DNA of 64,000 nt from the NCBI GenBank assembly GCA_002363955.1, contig DEXE01000002.1, forward strand, positions 124,001 to 188,000. Direction: 5' to 3'. Origin of the DNA: Methylophaga sp. UBA3192. Its GTDB lineage: Bacteria; Pseudomonadota; Gammaproteobacteria; Nitrosococcales; Methylophagaceae. The position numbers and the translations under genes were made by a program. Under the pieces are notes generated by a model, which was not told the origin of the DNA, did no database searches, and saw nothing but the letters and a program-made list of their open reading frames with translations. Positions 1 to 8,748 of the stretch are shown here, piece after piece (within the stretch, counting starts at the first letter, position 1; every line of letters starts with the position of its first letter).

Positions 1-263
1 TGTTTCAGCAGTTTGATACCTGTGAAAAAGAGAGTGAGAGAATGATTGCAGCGGGCTTGCCGTTACCTGCTTATGAAATGGTGTTGAAAGCGTCACATAC
101 CTTTAACTTGCTGGATGCGCGTAAAGCCATTTCGGTTACTGAAAGACAGCGCTTTATTTTGCGGGTCAGAACGTTGGCCAGAGCGGTCGCTCAGGCTTAT
201 TACGACAGACGTGAATCCTTGGGTTTTCCGATGTTAAGCAAACAGGATGAGGTGCAGTCATGA
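1..263 (+). CDS. glyQ: Glycine--tRNA ligase alpha subunit, C-terminal part
   Basis: This is the 3' end of the alpha subunit of the tetrameric (alpha2beta2) bacterial glycyl-tRNA synthetase, which carries the class II catalytic core that activates glycine. The frame is open from base 3, so the gene begins before the window; about 86 residues are visible. The visible part has the helical C-terminal region typical of GlyQ (SHTFNLLDARKAISVTERQ). The stop overlaps the glyS start by 4 bases (ATGA), which is the normal coupled glyQ-glyS arrangement. The glyS neighbour makes the call secure despite the truncation. Confidence 0.95.
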   Translation, partial: FQQFDTCEKESERMIAAGLPLPAYEMVLKASHTFNLLDARKAISVTERQRFILRVRTLARAVAQAYYDRRESLGFPMLSKQDEVQS

Positions 264-2338
264 GTGATGTACGAGATTTCCTGTTGGAGCTGGGTACTGA
301 AGAATTGCCGCCCAAAGCGCTTTCGACATTGAGTGATGCTTTATTGGAAGGCATCGAAAAAGGTTTGGCGGCAGCAGAACTGAGCTATTCGGCTTCGAAG
401 GCCTATGCCAGTCCACGCCGTTTGGCACTCGTGATTACTGGACTGCAAACCCATCAGGCTGATCGTAATGTCGAAAAGCGTGGTCCTGCGGTCACCGCTG
501 GTTTTGATGAAGATGGCAACCCGACTAAAGCCTTACAGGGTTTTGCCCGTTCCTGTGGCGTTGAGGTTGATGCACTGGAGACACTGGAAACTGATAAAGG
601 AGCCTGGCTGGTCTATCGTGAAAAACAGTCTGGACAGGCGGCTACAGAATTACTGCCGGAAATTGTCAAACAGGCGTTGGCGGCATTGCCCATTCCCAAA
701 CGTATGCGCTGGGGAAGTCTGTCAGAAGAGTTCGTCAGGCCGGTGCATTGGCTTATATTGATGCTGGGTGATGAGATTATTCCTGCCAATCTGCTTGGTG
801 TGCAATCCAATCAGTTGAGCTACGGCCACCGTTTTCATCATCCTCAGGCAATTCGCATCAGCAGCCCTCAGACTTATGCACCGCAATTGCTCAGCGAAGG
901 CCATGTCATGGTGGATTTTAAAGAGCGTCGTGAAGCCATCCGGGGACAGGTCAGTGAACTGGCCACGCAACTGGGCGGTCAGGCCATCATTGATGACGAA
1001 TTACTCGACGAAGTGACGGGGCTGGTGGAGTGGCCAGTTGCCTTATCCGGTAAATTTGACAAGCGTTTTCTGGAATTACCATCACAGGCATTGATTTCCT
1101 CAATGCAGGGCCATCAAAAATATTTTCCGGTAGAAGACGCTGCAGGTAAGTTACTGCCCTATTTTATTACCGTTTGTAATATTGAAAGCCGTGATCCTGC
1201 ACAGGTCATTGCGGGTAATGAACGAGTAATTCTGCCTCGTTTAAGTGATGCGGCATTTTTCTGGGATACCGATCGGAAACGGCCATTAGCCGATCGTCAG
1301 GAGCAGCTCAAAACTATTGTATTCCAGAAACAATTGGGGACGGTGCATGACAAATCACAGCGTGTGGCAAAACTGGCCAGCTTTATTGCGGTAAACATTG
1401 GTGGCGATACTGCTTTGGCGGCGCGCGCAGCAATGCTGGCTAAATGCGATTTGGTCACTGAAATGGTTGGTGAATTTCCTGAGCTGCAAGGCATTATGGG
1501 CAGCTTTTATGCACGCCTGGATGGTGAGCAGGAAGAACTCGCAATGGCAATGGATGAACAGTATCTGCCTCGCTTCGCTGGCGATGTATTGCCACAAGGT
1601 AAAACTGGTCAGGCACTGAGCCTGGCTGAAAAAATCGATACCCTATGTGGTCTGTTTGGTATTGGTCAACCACCATCAGGTGCCAAGGACCCGTTTGCCT
1701 TACGTCGCGCTGCGCTTGGTGTATTGCGAATCATTATTGAAAATGATCTGGATCTGGATCTGGCCGAGCTGTTACAGCAGTCGGTACAAAGTTACGACCA
1801 ACAACTGACTGAAACCGATATTGTTGAACCGGTGATGCAATACCTGTTTGACCGATTACGCGGCTATGCCGCGGATGCAGGACATCATGGTGATGTATTT
1901 GAAGCTGTGCTGGCTTTGCAACCGACACGCCCTTTAGACTTTATGCATCGAATGCGGGCTGTATCGGCATTTCGGGAAATGGAGCAGGCTGAAGCGCTGG
2001 CGGCGGGGAATAAACGGATTGATAATATTCTTCGCAAAAATGCGGCATATGAAGCTGATCTGCAATTGAATCCGGATTTGCTTGAAGAAACGGCAGAGCA
2101 GCAGCTGGCTGAAACGTTAAAACGTGTTTCTGCAGATGTTGGTCCGATGATGCAAAACGCGGATTACACCGGCGTATTACGTCGACTGGCTGACATGCGC
2201 GACAGTATTGATGCCTTTTTTGACGAAGTCATGGTTATGGCAGAAGATGAAGCTATTCGTCATAATCGTCTGGCGCTGTTAAATCAGACACGGGCATTGT
2301 TTTTGGGTGTGGCGGATATTTCCCGATTACAAAATTAG
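260..2338 (+). CDS. glyS: Glycine--tRNA ligase beta subunit
   Basis: Beta subunit of glycyl-tRNA synthetase, needed for tRNA binding and for charging tRNA-Gly with the alpha subunit in the cytoplasm. The 692-residue product is the usual family length. It opens with the family signature LLELGTEELPPKAL and has the GHQKYFPV segment near residue 290 and the conserved FALRRAALG segment near residue 480. The ATG start overlaps the glyQ stop, so the two subunits are translationally coupled. It is followed after 9 bases by gmhB. Nothing unusual was seen. Confidence 0.98.
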   Translation: MSDVRDFLLELGTEELPPKALSTLSDALLEGIEKGLAAAELSYSASKAYASPRRLALVITGLQTHQADRNVEKRGPAVTAGFDEDGNPTKALQGFARSCGVEVDALETLETDKGAWLVYREKQSGQAATELLPEIVKQALAALPIPKRMRWGSLSEEFVRPVHWLILMLGDEIIPANLLGVQSNQLSYGHRFHHPQAIRISSPQTYAPQLLSEGHVMVDFKERREAIRGQVSELATQLGGQAIIDDELLDEVTGLVEWPVALSGKFDKRFLELPSQALISSMQGHQKYFPVEDAAGKLLPYFITVCNIESRDPAQVIAGNERVILPRLSDAAFFWDTDRKRPLADRQEQLKTIVFQKQLGTVHDKSQRVAKLASFIAVNIGGDTALAARAAMLAKCDLVTEMVGEFPELQGIMGSFYARLDGEQEELAMAMDEQYLPRFAGDVLPQGKTGQALSLAEKIDTLCGLFGIGQPPSGAKDPFALRRAALGVLRIIIENDLDLDLAELLQQSVQSYDQQLTETDIVEPVMQYLFDRLRGYAADAGHHGDVFEAVLALQPTRPLDFMHRMRAVSAFREMEQAEALAAGNKRIDNILRKNAAYEADLQLNPDLLEETAEQQLAETLKRVSADVGPMMQNADYTGVLRRLADMRDSIDAFFDEVMVMAEDEAIRHNRLALLNQTRALFLGVADISRLQN

Positions 2339-2347
2339 GATGCATAT

Positions 2348-2887
2348 ATGTCGCTGATAATTCTTGATCGTGATGGTGTGATAAACCATGATTCCGATGA
2401 GTTTATTAAATCACCGTCTGAATGGGAGCCTATAGAGGGCAGCCTGGAAGCCATTGCGAGACTGAATTATGCTGGTTATCGGGTGGTGATTATTACGAAC
2501 CAGTCCGGTATCGCAAGAGGTTTACTGGATGTAGAAACACTAAACCGTATCCACAGCAAAATGCGGCGCATGCTGGCACAGGTTGGCGGACGCATTGAAG
2601 CCATTTTTTTCTGTCCGCATGGACCGGATGATAATTGTGATTGCCGTAAACCTAAAGATGCTGCATTTAAAGATCTGGCTCATCGCCTAAGGGTTAATCT
2701 GGGTCATGTGCCTGCTGTGGGTGACTCACTTCGCGATATCCAGGCAGCGCAGTCTGCTGGTGCCAAACCCATTCTGGTGCGTACCGGAAAAGGTGAAAAA
2801 ACTGTTAAAAAAGGTATTCCGAAAGGGGTGCCGGTCTATGACAATCTGGCTGCAGTTGCCGACGCCTTATTGGAAGCCGATATTTGA
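2348..2887 (+). CDS. gmhB: D-glycero-beta-D-manno-heptose 1,7-bisphosphate 7-phosphatase
   Basis: HAD-superfamily phosphatase that removes the 7-phosphate of heptose bisphosphate in ADP-heptose synthesis for the LPS inner core. The 179-residue protein has the HAD motif I DRDGVIN (residues 7-13, nucleophile Asp7), the motif II region IITNQSGIARG, the zinc-binding Cys/His loop (CPHGPDDNCDCRKP, residues about 93-106), and motif III/IV GDSLRDIQAA. The other pathway genes in the window are gmhA (56.6 kb), hldE (46.6 kb) and waaC (45.5 kb), which supports the assignment. The stop shares one base with the next start. Confidence 0.95.
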   Translation: MSLIILDRDGVINHDSDEFIKSPSEWEPIEGSLEAIARLNYAGYRVVIITNQSGIARGLLDVETLNRIHSKMRRMLAQVGGRIEAIFFCPHGPDDNCDCRKPKDAAFKDLAHRLRVNLGHVPAVGDSLRDIQAAQSAGAKPILVRTGKGEKTVKKGIPKGVPVYDNLAAVADALLEADI

Positions 2888-3639
2888 TGCAGACTTTCCG
2901 TTCGTTCATTTTTCTGATTATTTATGCGACAACTGCCATACTTTTTTCAGTGGTAGGGGTGTTAATCTGGCCATTACCTTTTAAACAACGCTACTGGGTA
3001 GTCAGCCGCTGGGCGGTGATGAATATATGGCTGCTGAAAATTATTTGTGGTCTTAAGCTGGAAGTTGAGGGGCGAGAAAACATACCGAATGAACCTTGTG
3101 TGGTTTTATGTAAACATCAATCCGCTTGGGAAACGCTGGCATTGCAGGCCGTATTTCCACCACAGGTCTGGGTGTTGAAACGCGAATTATTGTGGATTCC
3201 GTTTTTTGGTTGGGGACTTGCTTCATTACGCCCCATCGCCATTGATCGTAATGCCGGTCGTCAAGCTCTGAATCAGGTGATTGAGCAGGGTAAGGAACGG
3301 TTACAATCCGGTGCCATGGTGGTGGTATTTCCTGAGGGTACCCGTTTACCTCCCGGAACCATTGGGCGGTTTGGCATCGGGGGAGCACGTTTAGCCGTAG
3401 ATGCTGGGGTTCCAGTGGTGCCGGTAGCCCATAATGCCGGTAGTTTTTGGGCAAAAAGCGGCTTTCTGAAACGGCCGGGCGTGATCCGGATGGTGATTGG
3501 CGCTAAGATTGATACTCAGGTTTTGTCGGCGACTGCCGTTAACCAGCAAGTGTATGACTGGATGGCATTAACCATGACCCAACTGGAAGGGAGTGCACCG
3601 GTGCAATTCAATAAAGGTGAACAGCGTGGCGAGAGCTGA
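2887..3639 (+). CDS. plsC: 1-acyl-sn-glycerol-3-phosphate acyltransferase (PlsC family)
   Basis: Membrane acyltransferase that adds the second acyl chain to lysophosphatidic acid in phospholipid synthesis. A hydrophobic N-terminal segment (residues 1-30) is followed by the catalytic HX4D motif (KHQSAWET, with Glu in the last motif position), the FPEGTR motif III and a VPVVPVAHN motif IV. At 250 residues it is normal for the family. ATG at 2887 is chosen over the in-frame TTG one codon earlier; it overlaps the gmhB stop in a TGATG arrangement. The C-terminus overlaps the start of the FimX-like gene by 14 bases. Confidence 0.92.
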   Translation: MQTFRSFIFLIIYATTAILFSVVGVLIWPLPFKQRYWVVSRWAVMNIWLLKIICGLKLEVEGRENIPNEPCVVLCKHQSAWETLALQAVFPPQVWVLKRELLWIPFFGWGLASLRPIAIDRNAGRQALNQVIEQGKERLQSGAMVVVFPEGTRLPPGTIGRFGIGGARLAVDAGVPVVPVAHNAGSFWAKSGFLKRPGVIRMVIGAKIDTQVLSATAVNQQVYDWMALTMTQLEGSAPVQFNKGEQRGES

Positions 3640-5707
3640 AGGTATTTTACGGCTATTAATTGTTGATGACTCGCTGACCGAAGCTGATGCCATCATTAAC
3701 GTCTTACGAAGTGCTGGACATGCGGTCCGCGCCGGGAGAGAAGATGAGTATGATGCACTGGAACAGTGTTTAAGTAATCAAAGCTGGGATCTGGTTATCT
3801 GCCGTGATGCGCTTCCATCACTGGCACCCATCGAAATAGTGAACTTAATCAAACATCTTGGCAAAGATCTCCCCTGCATTGTGATAACCGAAAATAAAGC
3901 GGCTGAAAAAGAGTTATTTCGAACGGGCGTTCAGGATGTCATTTTGAAAGATGATGTTGAGCGCCTGAAATTTGTTGCCGAACGGGAGCTGGATAACTTA
4001 TTCATGCGGCGTCTGGGGCGACGAAATGAACGGGCTTTACGTGAAAGTGAAAAACGTTCACGTGCATTGCTGGAAAGTTCACGGGATGCTGTGGCCTATA
4101 TGCATGAGGGCATGCACATATATGTCAACGGGGCTTATCTCAATCTGTTTGGCTATGAAGAACAGGAAGATATTGATGGTTTGCCCATTCTGGATTTGAT
4201 TGATAGTGAAGATCATGCCAAATTCAAAATGGTATTCCGCCAATTCACCGAAAAAGTTGATGCAAGTCCGGCAATACTGACAGCCCAGTGTCTGAGAAAT
4301 GATGGTTATGCGTTTGATGCGGATATCGAATTCAGTCATGCACAAGTGGAAGGAGAAGACTGCACTCAGGTCGTTGTTCGCGAACGTAGTGAAGACATTA
4401 CTGAAGATGATGAGCAATTAAAACAATTACGTGATTTTGATTTACTCACTGGAGTATACAGCCGCACTCGTTTTGTCGACGAGCTTCAACACGCGGTTAA
4501 TCAGGCTGCTGAAAATCAAAGTGATTCAGCATTGCTTTACCTGGTGTTAGATGATTTTCAGCAAATAAAAGAATTAGTAGGACTGACTAACAGTGACATA
4601 GTAATTAAAAGTGTTGGTGAACAGTTACAAAAAACTGCCCAGGAGGGTGAAAAGCTTGGCCGTTATGGTGACCAGATCTTTACGATTATTGTGCCGAGTG
4701 CTGATGAAAGTACGGTGAACCAACGTGCTGAAGCCTTTCTGAAAAGTGTTGATGAATTTGTATCCCATGCCAACGGTAAAATCATTGATTTACATTGCAG
4801 TATTGGTATCGCACGCGTCAGTGAAAATGTAGCTTCCGCGCAAACAGCATTGGAAAATGCAGACAAGGCCTGCACTCTGGCGCAACATGCCGGTGGTAAT
4901 CAAACGGCCCGATTCGAAGAAAAAATCACCCAACCGGATAAAGAAGATCTTTCTGCCTGGCAGTCGATGTTACAAAATGCCTTACAGAAAGATTTATTCA
5001 GTATTCACTTTCAGCCAATTGTGGGGTTACATGGTCCTCAACAAGAACTGTATGAAGTTTTGTTAAGACTACAAGACGGTGAAAAAACCTTACTTGCTGA
5101 ACAGTTTATTCAGTATGCCGTTGATCTGCAGATGATGACGGAAATTGATAAATGGGTGATACGTACGGCCCTTAAAAAGCTTTCTGAGCACCGTAAAACA
5201 TATCCGAAAACGCGGTTTTTTATTAAACTTTCTGAACAAACATTACATGATAAAGATTATGTAGACTGGTTATCGGTCAGCTTGTCAGCACACAATTTAA
5301 CTGGTCAGGCTTTGATATTTGAAATCAGTGAAACAGCCGCGTTGGATAATATCGAAGACACAAAAAATACAATTGCCAAACTTAAGGCCATTGGCTGTGA
5401 ATTTGGATTAGAACATTTTGGATCAGGTATTGGGTTTTCGCATAGTTTGAGTGTTCTGGATGTGGACTACCTGAAGATCAACGGTAATTTTGTTGAGAAT
5501 ATGGCGCATGATACTGAAAATCAGGCCGCTATTAAATCGATAATTGATATGGCAAAACAGGCTGGAAAACCCTGCATTGCCGAGTTTGTATCCGATGCTG
5601 TGAGCCTGGCTCTACTGTGGCGTCTGGGGGTGGATTACGCTCAGGGATTTTATATTCATAAACCTTCAGATAAGCTGGATTACAACTTTGAAGACGAAGA
5701 TCTTTAG
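3626..5707 (+). CDS. FimX-like c-di-GMP effector (REC-PAS-degenerate GGDEF-degenerate EAL)
   Basis: A 693-residue cytoplasmic protein with a receiver-like domain (residues 1-125), a PAS domain (about 140-255), a GGDEF domain (about 270-420) and an EAL domain (about 440-690). Both enzymatic signatures are degenerate: GGDEF reads YGDQI near residue 345, EAL reads EVL near residue 476, and the usual VAEGVE loop reads IAEFVS. This is the pattern of Pseudomonas FimX, a non-catalytic c-di-GMP receptor that controls type IV pilus assembly. pilB, pilC and pilD lie at 33-37 kb, consistent with that role. GTG at 3626 is preferred because AAGGTGA lies 5 bases upstream; an earlier in-frame GTG at 3593 exists. 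Function is inferred by similarity. Confidence 0.85.
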   Translation: MARAEGILRLLIVDDSLTEADAIINVLRSAGHAVRAGREDEYDALEQCLSNQSWDLVICRDALPSLAPIEIVNLIKHLGKDLPCIVITENKAAEKELFRTGVQDVILKDDVERLKFVAERELDNLFMRRLGRRNERALRESEKRSRALLESSRDAVAYMHEGMHIYVNGAYLNLFGYEEQEDIDGLPILDLIDSEDHAKFKMVFRQFTEKVDASPAILTAQCLRNDGYAFDADIEFSHAQVEGEDCTQVVVRERSEDITEDDEQLKQLRDFDLLTGVYSRTRFVDELQHAVNQAAENQSDSALLYLVLDDFQQIKELVGLTNSDIVIKSVGEQLQKTAQEGEKLGRYGDQIFTIIVPSADESTVNQRAEAFLKSVDEFVSHANGKIIDLHCSIGIARVSENVASAQTALENADKACTLAQHAGGNQTARFEEKITQPDKEDLSAWQSMLQNALQKDLFSIHFQPIVGLHGPQQELYEVLLRLQDGEKTLLAEQFIQYAVDLQMMTEIDKWVIRTALKKLSEHRKTYPKTRFFIKLSEQTLHDKDYVDWLSVSLSAHNLTGQALIFEISETAALDNIEDTKNTIAKLKAIGCEFGLEHFGSGIGFSHSLSVLDVDYLKINGNFVENMAHDTENQAAIKSIIDMAKQAGKPCIAEFVSDAVSLALLWRLGVDYAQGFYIHKPSDKLDYNFEDEDL

Positions 5708-5730
5708 ATTGAGAGATTAATGAACGGATA

Positions 5731-5766
5731 AAGGCCGGCTGTATTAAATGCAGCCGGCCTTTTTTT
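5731..5766. terminator. Bidirectional rho-independent terminator
   Basis: An 11-bp GC-rich stem (AAGGCCGGCTG paired with CAGCCGGCCTT) with a 9-base loop is followed by a T run, and preceded by an A-rich stretch on the other side. It lies between the convergent FimX-like gene and htpX and can end both transcripts. Confidence 0.85.
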
Positions 5767-5772
5767 ACAGGG

Positions 5773-6654
5773 TTAGATTCGGCCTGTACGCAAAGCTTCA
5801 ATGCGTTTTTCAAGCGGAGGATGGGTCATAAATAAGGCGCTGATGCCACCACGACCACCGGAGATTCCCATTGCATGCAGTTGATCTGGTAGAGGTTGCT
5901 CAGAGGTTTTTGCAAGCCGCTGCAAGGCAGCAATCATTTTTCCTGAACCGACTAAACGGGCTGCACCGGCATCGGCGCGAAATTCCCTTTGGCGACTAAA
6001 CCACATCACAATAATGCTGGCCAGAATACCCAGAACCAATTCGGCGATGATCGAGGTGATCCAGAAAGCCGGACCATGACCACGTTCCGTTTTAAATACT
6101 GTACGGTCAATCAGATGACCAATAATCCGTGATAGAAAGATAACGAATGTATTTACCACACCTTGAATTAATGCCATCGTCACCATGTCTCCATTGGCAA
6201 CGTGGCTCACTTCATGCGCTAAAACCGCCTCAACTTCATCTTGTGTCATCGATTGCATCAGCCCAGTGCTTACCGCGACCAGGGCGTTGTTACGATTCAT
6301 TCCGGTGGCAAAGGCGTTCGGTTGAGAGGATTGATAAATGGCCACTTCAGGCGAGCCTATTCCCGCTTGTTGAGCCTGGCGCTTTACAGTTTCAACCAGC
6401 CATTTTTCCGTTGGATTTTTAGGTGAAGTGATCACTTCTGCACCGGTCAGGCGTTTTGCTGTCCATTTGGATATAGCTAATGAAATTAATGAACCACTGA
6501 AGCCAATAACCGCAGCAAAAATCAGCAATGAAGTCATATTCAGGTCAGAGCCCTGTTCATCCAGCAGACTCTCAATACCCAATAACCGCATGGTTATACT
6601 TAAAACCGCCAGTACGGCAATATTGGTGGCGAGAAACAACATGATTCGTTTCAT
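5773..6654 (-). CDS. htpX: Membrane zinc metalloprotease HtpX
   Basis: Heat-shock-type M48 peptidase of the inner membrane, involved in quality control of membrane proteins. The 293-residue protein has two N-terminal membrane segments (residues 5-25 and 40-60), the zinc motif HEVSH near residue 146, two more membrane segments around residues 160-225, and a downstream Glu in the REFRADAGAA segment as third zinc ligand. Length and topology are typical. It lies 54 bases after the ATP-grasp gene on the same strand and could be read from the C1 operon, although the functional link is not obvious. Confidence 0.95.
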   Translation of the reverse strand: MKRIMLFLATNIAVLAVLSITMRLLGIESLLDEQGSDLNMTSLLIFAAVIGFSGSLISLAISKWTAKRLTGAEVITSPKNPTEKWLVETVKRQAQQAGIGSPEVAIYQSSQPNAFATGMNRNNALVAVSTGLMQSMTQDEVEAVLAHEVSHVANGDMVTMALIQGVVNTFVIFLSRIIGHLIDRTVFKTERGHGPAFWITSIIAELVLGILASIIVMWFSRQREFRADAGAARLVGSGKMIAALQRLAKTSEQPLPDQLHAMGISGGRGGISALFMTHPPLEKRIEALRTGRI

Positions 6655-6708
6655 TTAACATTCCCTCAGGTTAACTTGCTTTTAATATGGGTAAGCCGAA
6701 GCCTGTTT

Positions 6709-7818
6709 TCAAGCTGCCGAAGATAAATTTTCAATCAATTTATTTGCAAACTGATGACCATCATTCAGCTCTGTTTTGTCCTGAGTTAGCAGTAAAGTGC
6801 AAATGATGCCTCCTGCTTGGATATAACTTCCATCAGCAGGCAGATCATAACAATAGTCAGGCCAGTTAAAGTCAGCCGGGATCGTAATGTTCTCTGGTGC
6901 AAAACAAAACCATAAGATTCGCTTTTTTGGCGGAAGTTCAGCATGAATTTCCGGCATAACACCCTTGGAACTCATCAGCTGCCAATCGATTAAAGGAGCG
7001 TCGCCTGGTAATAACTGACAAGAAGAAGTTGGACGTGGATTGATTTCCAGCAGAAATATTTCACCGGAGGGACTGATCTGAAAATCCAACGACATCAAAC
7101 CTGATAATCCGAGTCGCAGTGTCAGTTGTTGTAGGATTTGCTTAAGAAACTGTTGTTGTTTTGAATCAAGTTGTAAGCCGCTGGTAATCGCTTGCAGGCA
7201 AAAATCATCCTTGCGGGTATCACGACTGTATTGCTGGTTGAACAGTAACAACTGACAATCAATACCGTTAGCCAGAAATACAACAGAAGCACTGATACCT
7301 TCAATGTACTGCTGATAATATATGTTCAATCGTCCAGCAGCCGATCCGGCATCGACAATATGGGTTCCACCCCAGGCCGCGGCAGATTTGGCTAACCATT
7401 TACCTTTAAAGCTCTGGTTGTTATCAAATACTGTTGGCGGATGAGGGAAAGAGAGTTGATCAAGTAAGGCTATCCAATTTACCGGTTCACAAAGTTGACT
7501 GAAACTGTTTATTGAAATACCGGCAAATTTGATATGAGAGGGTAATTGGGACAGTAGCGGATAGAAGCGTTCGATGCCTGTACCGCAAATTAATGAACAA
7601 GCCTGACCATCACTTAATGTCATAATGGTTTGCCGCCACTCATCGTTAAGTATTTTGTCGAGGGGAGGGAGCTTGAGATATTTATCAGCGACCCGAAGAG
7701 TATCAGTGTCTGCATAGCAGTCAGCAACACGGACGATGTAACCTTCCCGTGAAGCTGATTGCGCCAGCATTCTTCCACTTTGAGCGAGAATTAACAGGAG
7801 TTTTGGATGATCAGCCAT
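6709..7818 (-). CDS. ATP-grasp protein of the methanopterin C1 cluster
   Basis: A 369-residue ATP-grasp ligase-like protein. The central and C-terminal parts show the ATP-grasp pattern: a nucleotide-binding segment GKWLAKSAAAWGGTHI near residue 145, and SLDFQISPSGEIFLLEINPRPTSS-like metal-binding residues (Glu and Asn of EINPR) near residue 275. Related genes occur in H4MPT gene clusters of methylotrophs (for example orf17 of Methylorubrum extorquens) and are thought to act in cofactor synthesis, possibly amino-acid ligation. It is the last of four genes that run mtdA, beta-RFAP synthase, mtdB, this gene, with a 23-base gap after mtdB. The exact substrate cannot be read from the sequence. Confidence 0.8.
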   Translation of the reverse strand: MADHPKLLLILAQSGRMLAQSASREGYIVRVADCYADTDTLRVADKYLKLPPLDKILNDEWRQTIMTLSDGQACSLICGTGIERFYPLLSQLPSHIKFAGISINSFSQLCEPVNWIALLDQLSFPHPPTVFDNNQSFKGKWLAKSAAAWGGTHIVDAGSAAGRLNIYYQQYIEGISASVVFLANGIDCQLLLFNQQYSRDTRKDDFCLQAITSGLQLDSKQQQFLKQILQQLTLRLGLSGLMSLDFQISPSGEIFLLEINPRPTSSCQLLPGDAPLIDWQLMSSKGVMPEIHAELPPKKRILWFCFAPENITIPADFNWPDYCYDLPADGSYIQAGGIICTLLLTQDKTELNDGHQFANKLIENLSSAA

Positions 7819-7841
7819 GTCCTGTTTGATGACAATTGTAT

Positions 7842-8747
7842 TCAGACCAGTTTACGGGCACCTTCAAAGGCATTACGGAAATCCAGATAAACAGGCACAT
7901 CACTTTCCAGTGTTTCTCTGAGCAAGGCCTGTTGCAGTTTATATTTCACGTTGCCTACAGCCAGCGCACCGATGCCAACAGCATCAGGGCATTGTGGGGC
8001 AAACTTTAGCGGTTCACCGTTATGCATCAGCTCAACACCTTCAATACCTAAGGGTGAAACGGCATTCACATCGCCAGCGACTTTGAGCTTTTTGGCATCG
8101 CCAAGTACAGAAGCATTCAAAACCTGTACGCCGGCTTTTGCTGTACAGAAAACCACATCGGCATCACTTAACAGACGGGCCTTATCCGCATCAGATGCCG
8201 CAGTCGTTGCTCTTAAATTAACGCCATAACGTTTACGCGCTTCGTCAGAAAATTGTAAGGCAGTATCTAATGAAAAATGATCAACAATGGTTGTTTCAGC
8301 ACCTTGCAGTGCCGCAATAACGGCTGTAGCCAGCCCCACCGGACCTGTACCACCAAATACGACTGCCTTGCAGCCTTTATAATCTTGATCGAAATGTTTC
8401 TTCAATTCGCGTTCGACGCAGGCAACCAGCGCTGCTGCTGTCGTAAATGCACCGCTGGGATCAGCAAATACCGGAATTTCAAAAGGAGGAACCATGGCTG
8501 ACTTCGCGGCATCCAACATATCCATTGCCAGGCCTATATCCCTGCCACCGATAAACATGCCCGTTTTTTTTACGCCAGCCGGACCACGGGAAAAAATAGC
8601 GTCTTGAGTCAAACCGGCAACTTCATTCAATTCAACATTATTGTAAGGCATCAGAATATCGTAACCGGCATCCAATGCCATATTGATATCAAACGGACTG
8701 TTTTGTTTCATTGGGTTAATCATATGAATGATGGAACGTTTGGACAT
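7842..8747 (-). CDS. mtdB: NAD(P)-dependent methylene-tetrahydromethanopterin dehydrogenase MtdB
   Basis: Cytoplasmic enzyme that oxidises methylene-H4MPT to methenyl-H4MPT in formaldehyde oxidation. The 301-residue product matches the MtdB family from its N-terminus (IIHMINPMKQNSPFDINMAL) through the pterin-binding segment FADPSGAFTTAAALVA to the Rossmann glycine motif FGGTGPVGLA near residue 152, and ends with the family segment GIGALAVGNVKYK. It lies 1 base after the beta-RFAP synthase gene and 23 bases before the ATP-grasp gene. The paralogue mtdA is first in the same operon. Confidence 0.93.
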   Translation of the reverse strand: MSKRSIIHMINPMKQNSPFDINMALDAGYDILMPYNNVELNEVAGLTQDAIFSRGPAGVKKTGMFIGGRDIGLAMDMLDAAKSAMVPPFEIPVFADPSGAFTTAAALVACVERELKKHFDQDYKGCKAVVFGGTGPVGLATAVIAALQGAETTIVDHFSLDTALQFSDEARKRYGVNLRATTAASDADKARLLSDADVVFCTAKAGVQVLNASVLGDAKKLKVAGDVNAVSPLGIEGVELMHNGEPLKFAPQCPDAVGIGALAVGNVKYKLQQALLRETLESDVPVYLDFRNAFEGARKLV

Positions 8748-8748
8748 G

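Noticed and set aside
3053..3454. A 133-residue minus-strand frame opposite plsC
   Set aside because: Antisense shadow of plsC; no motif.
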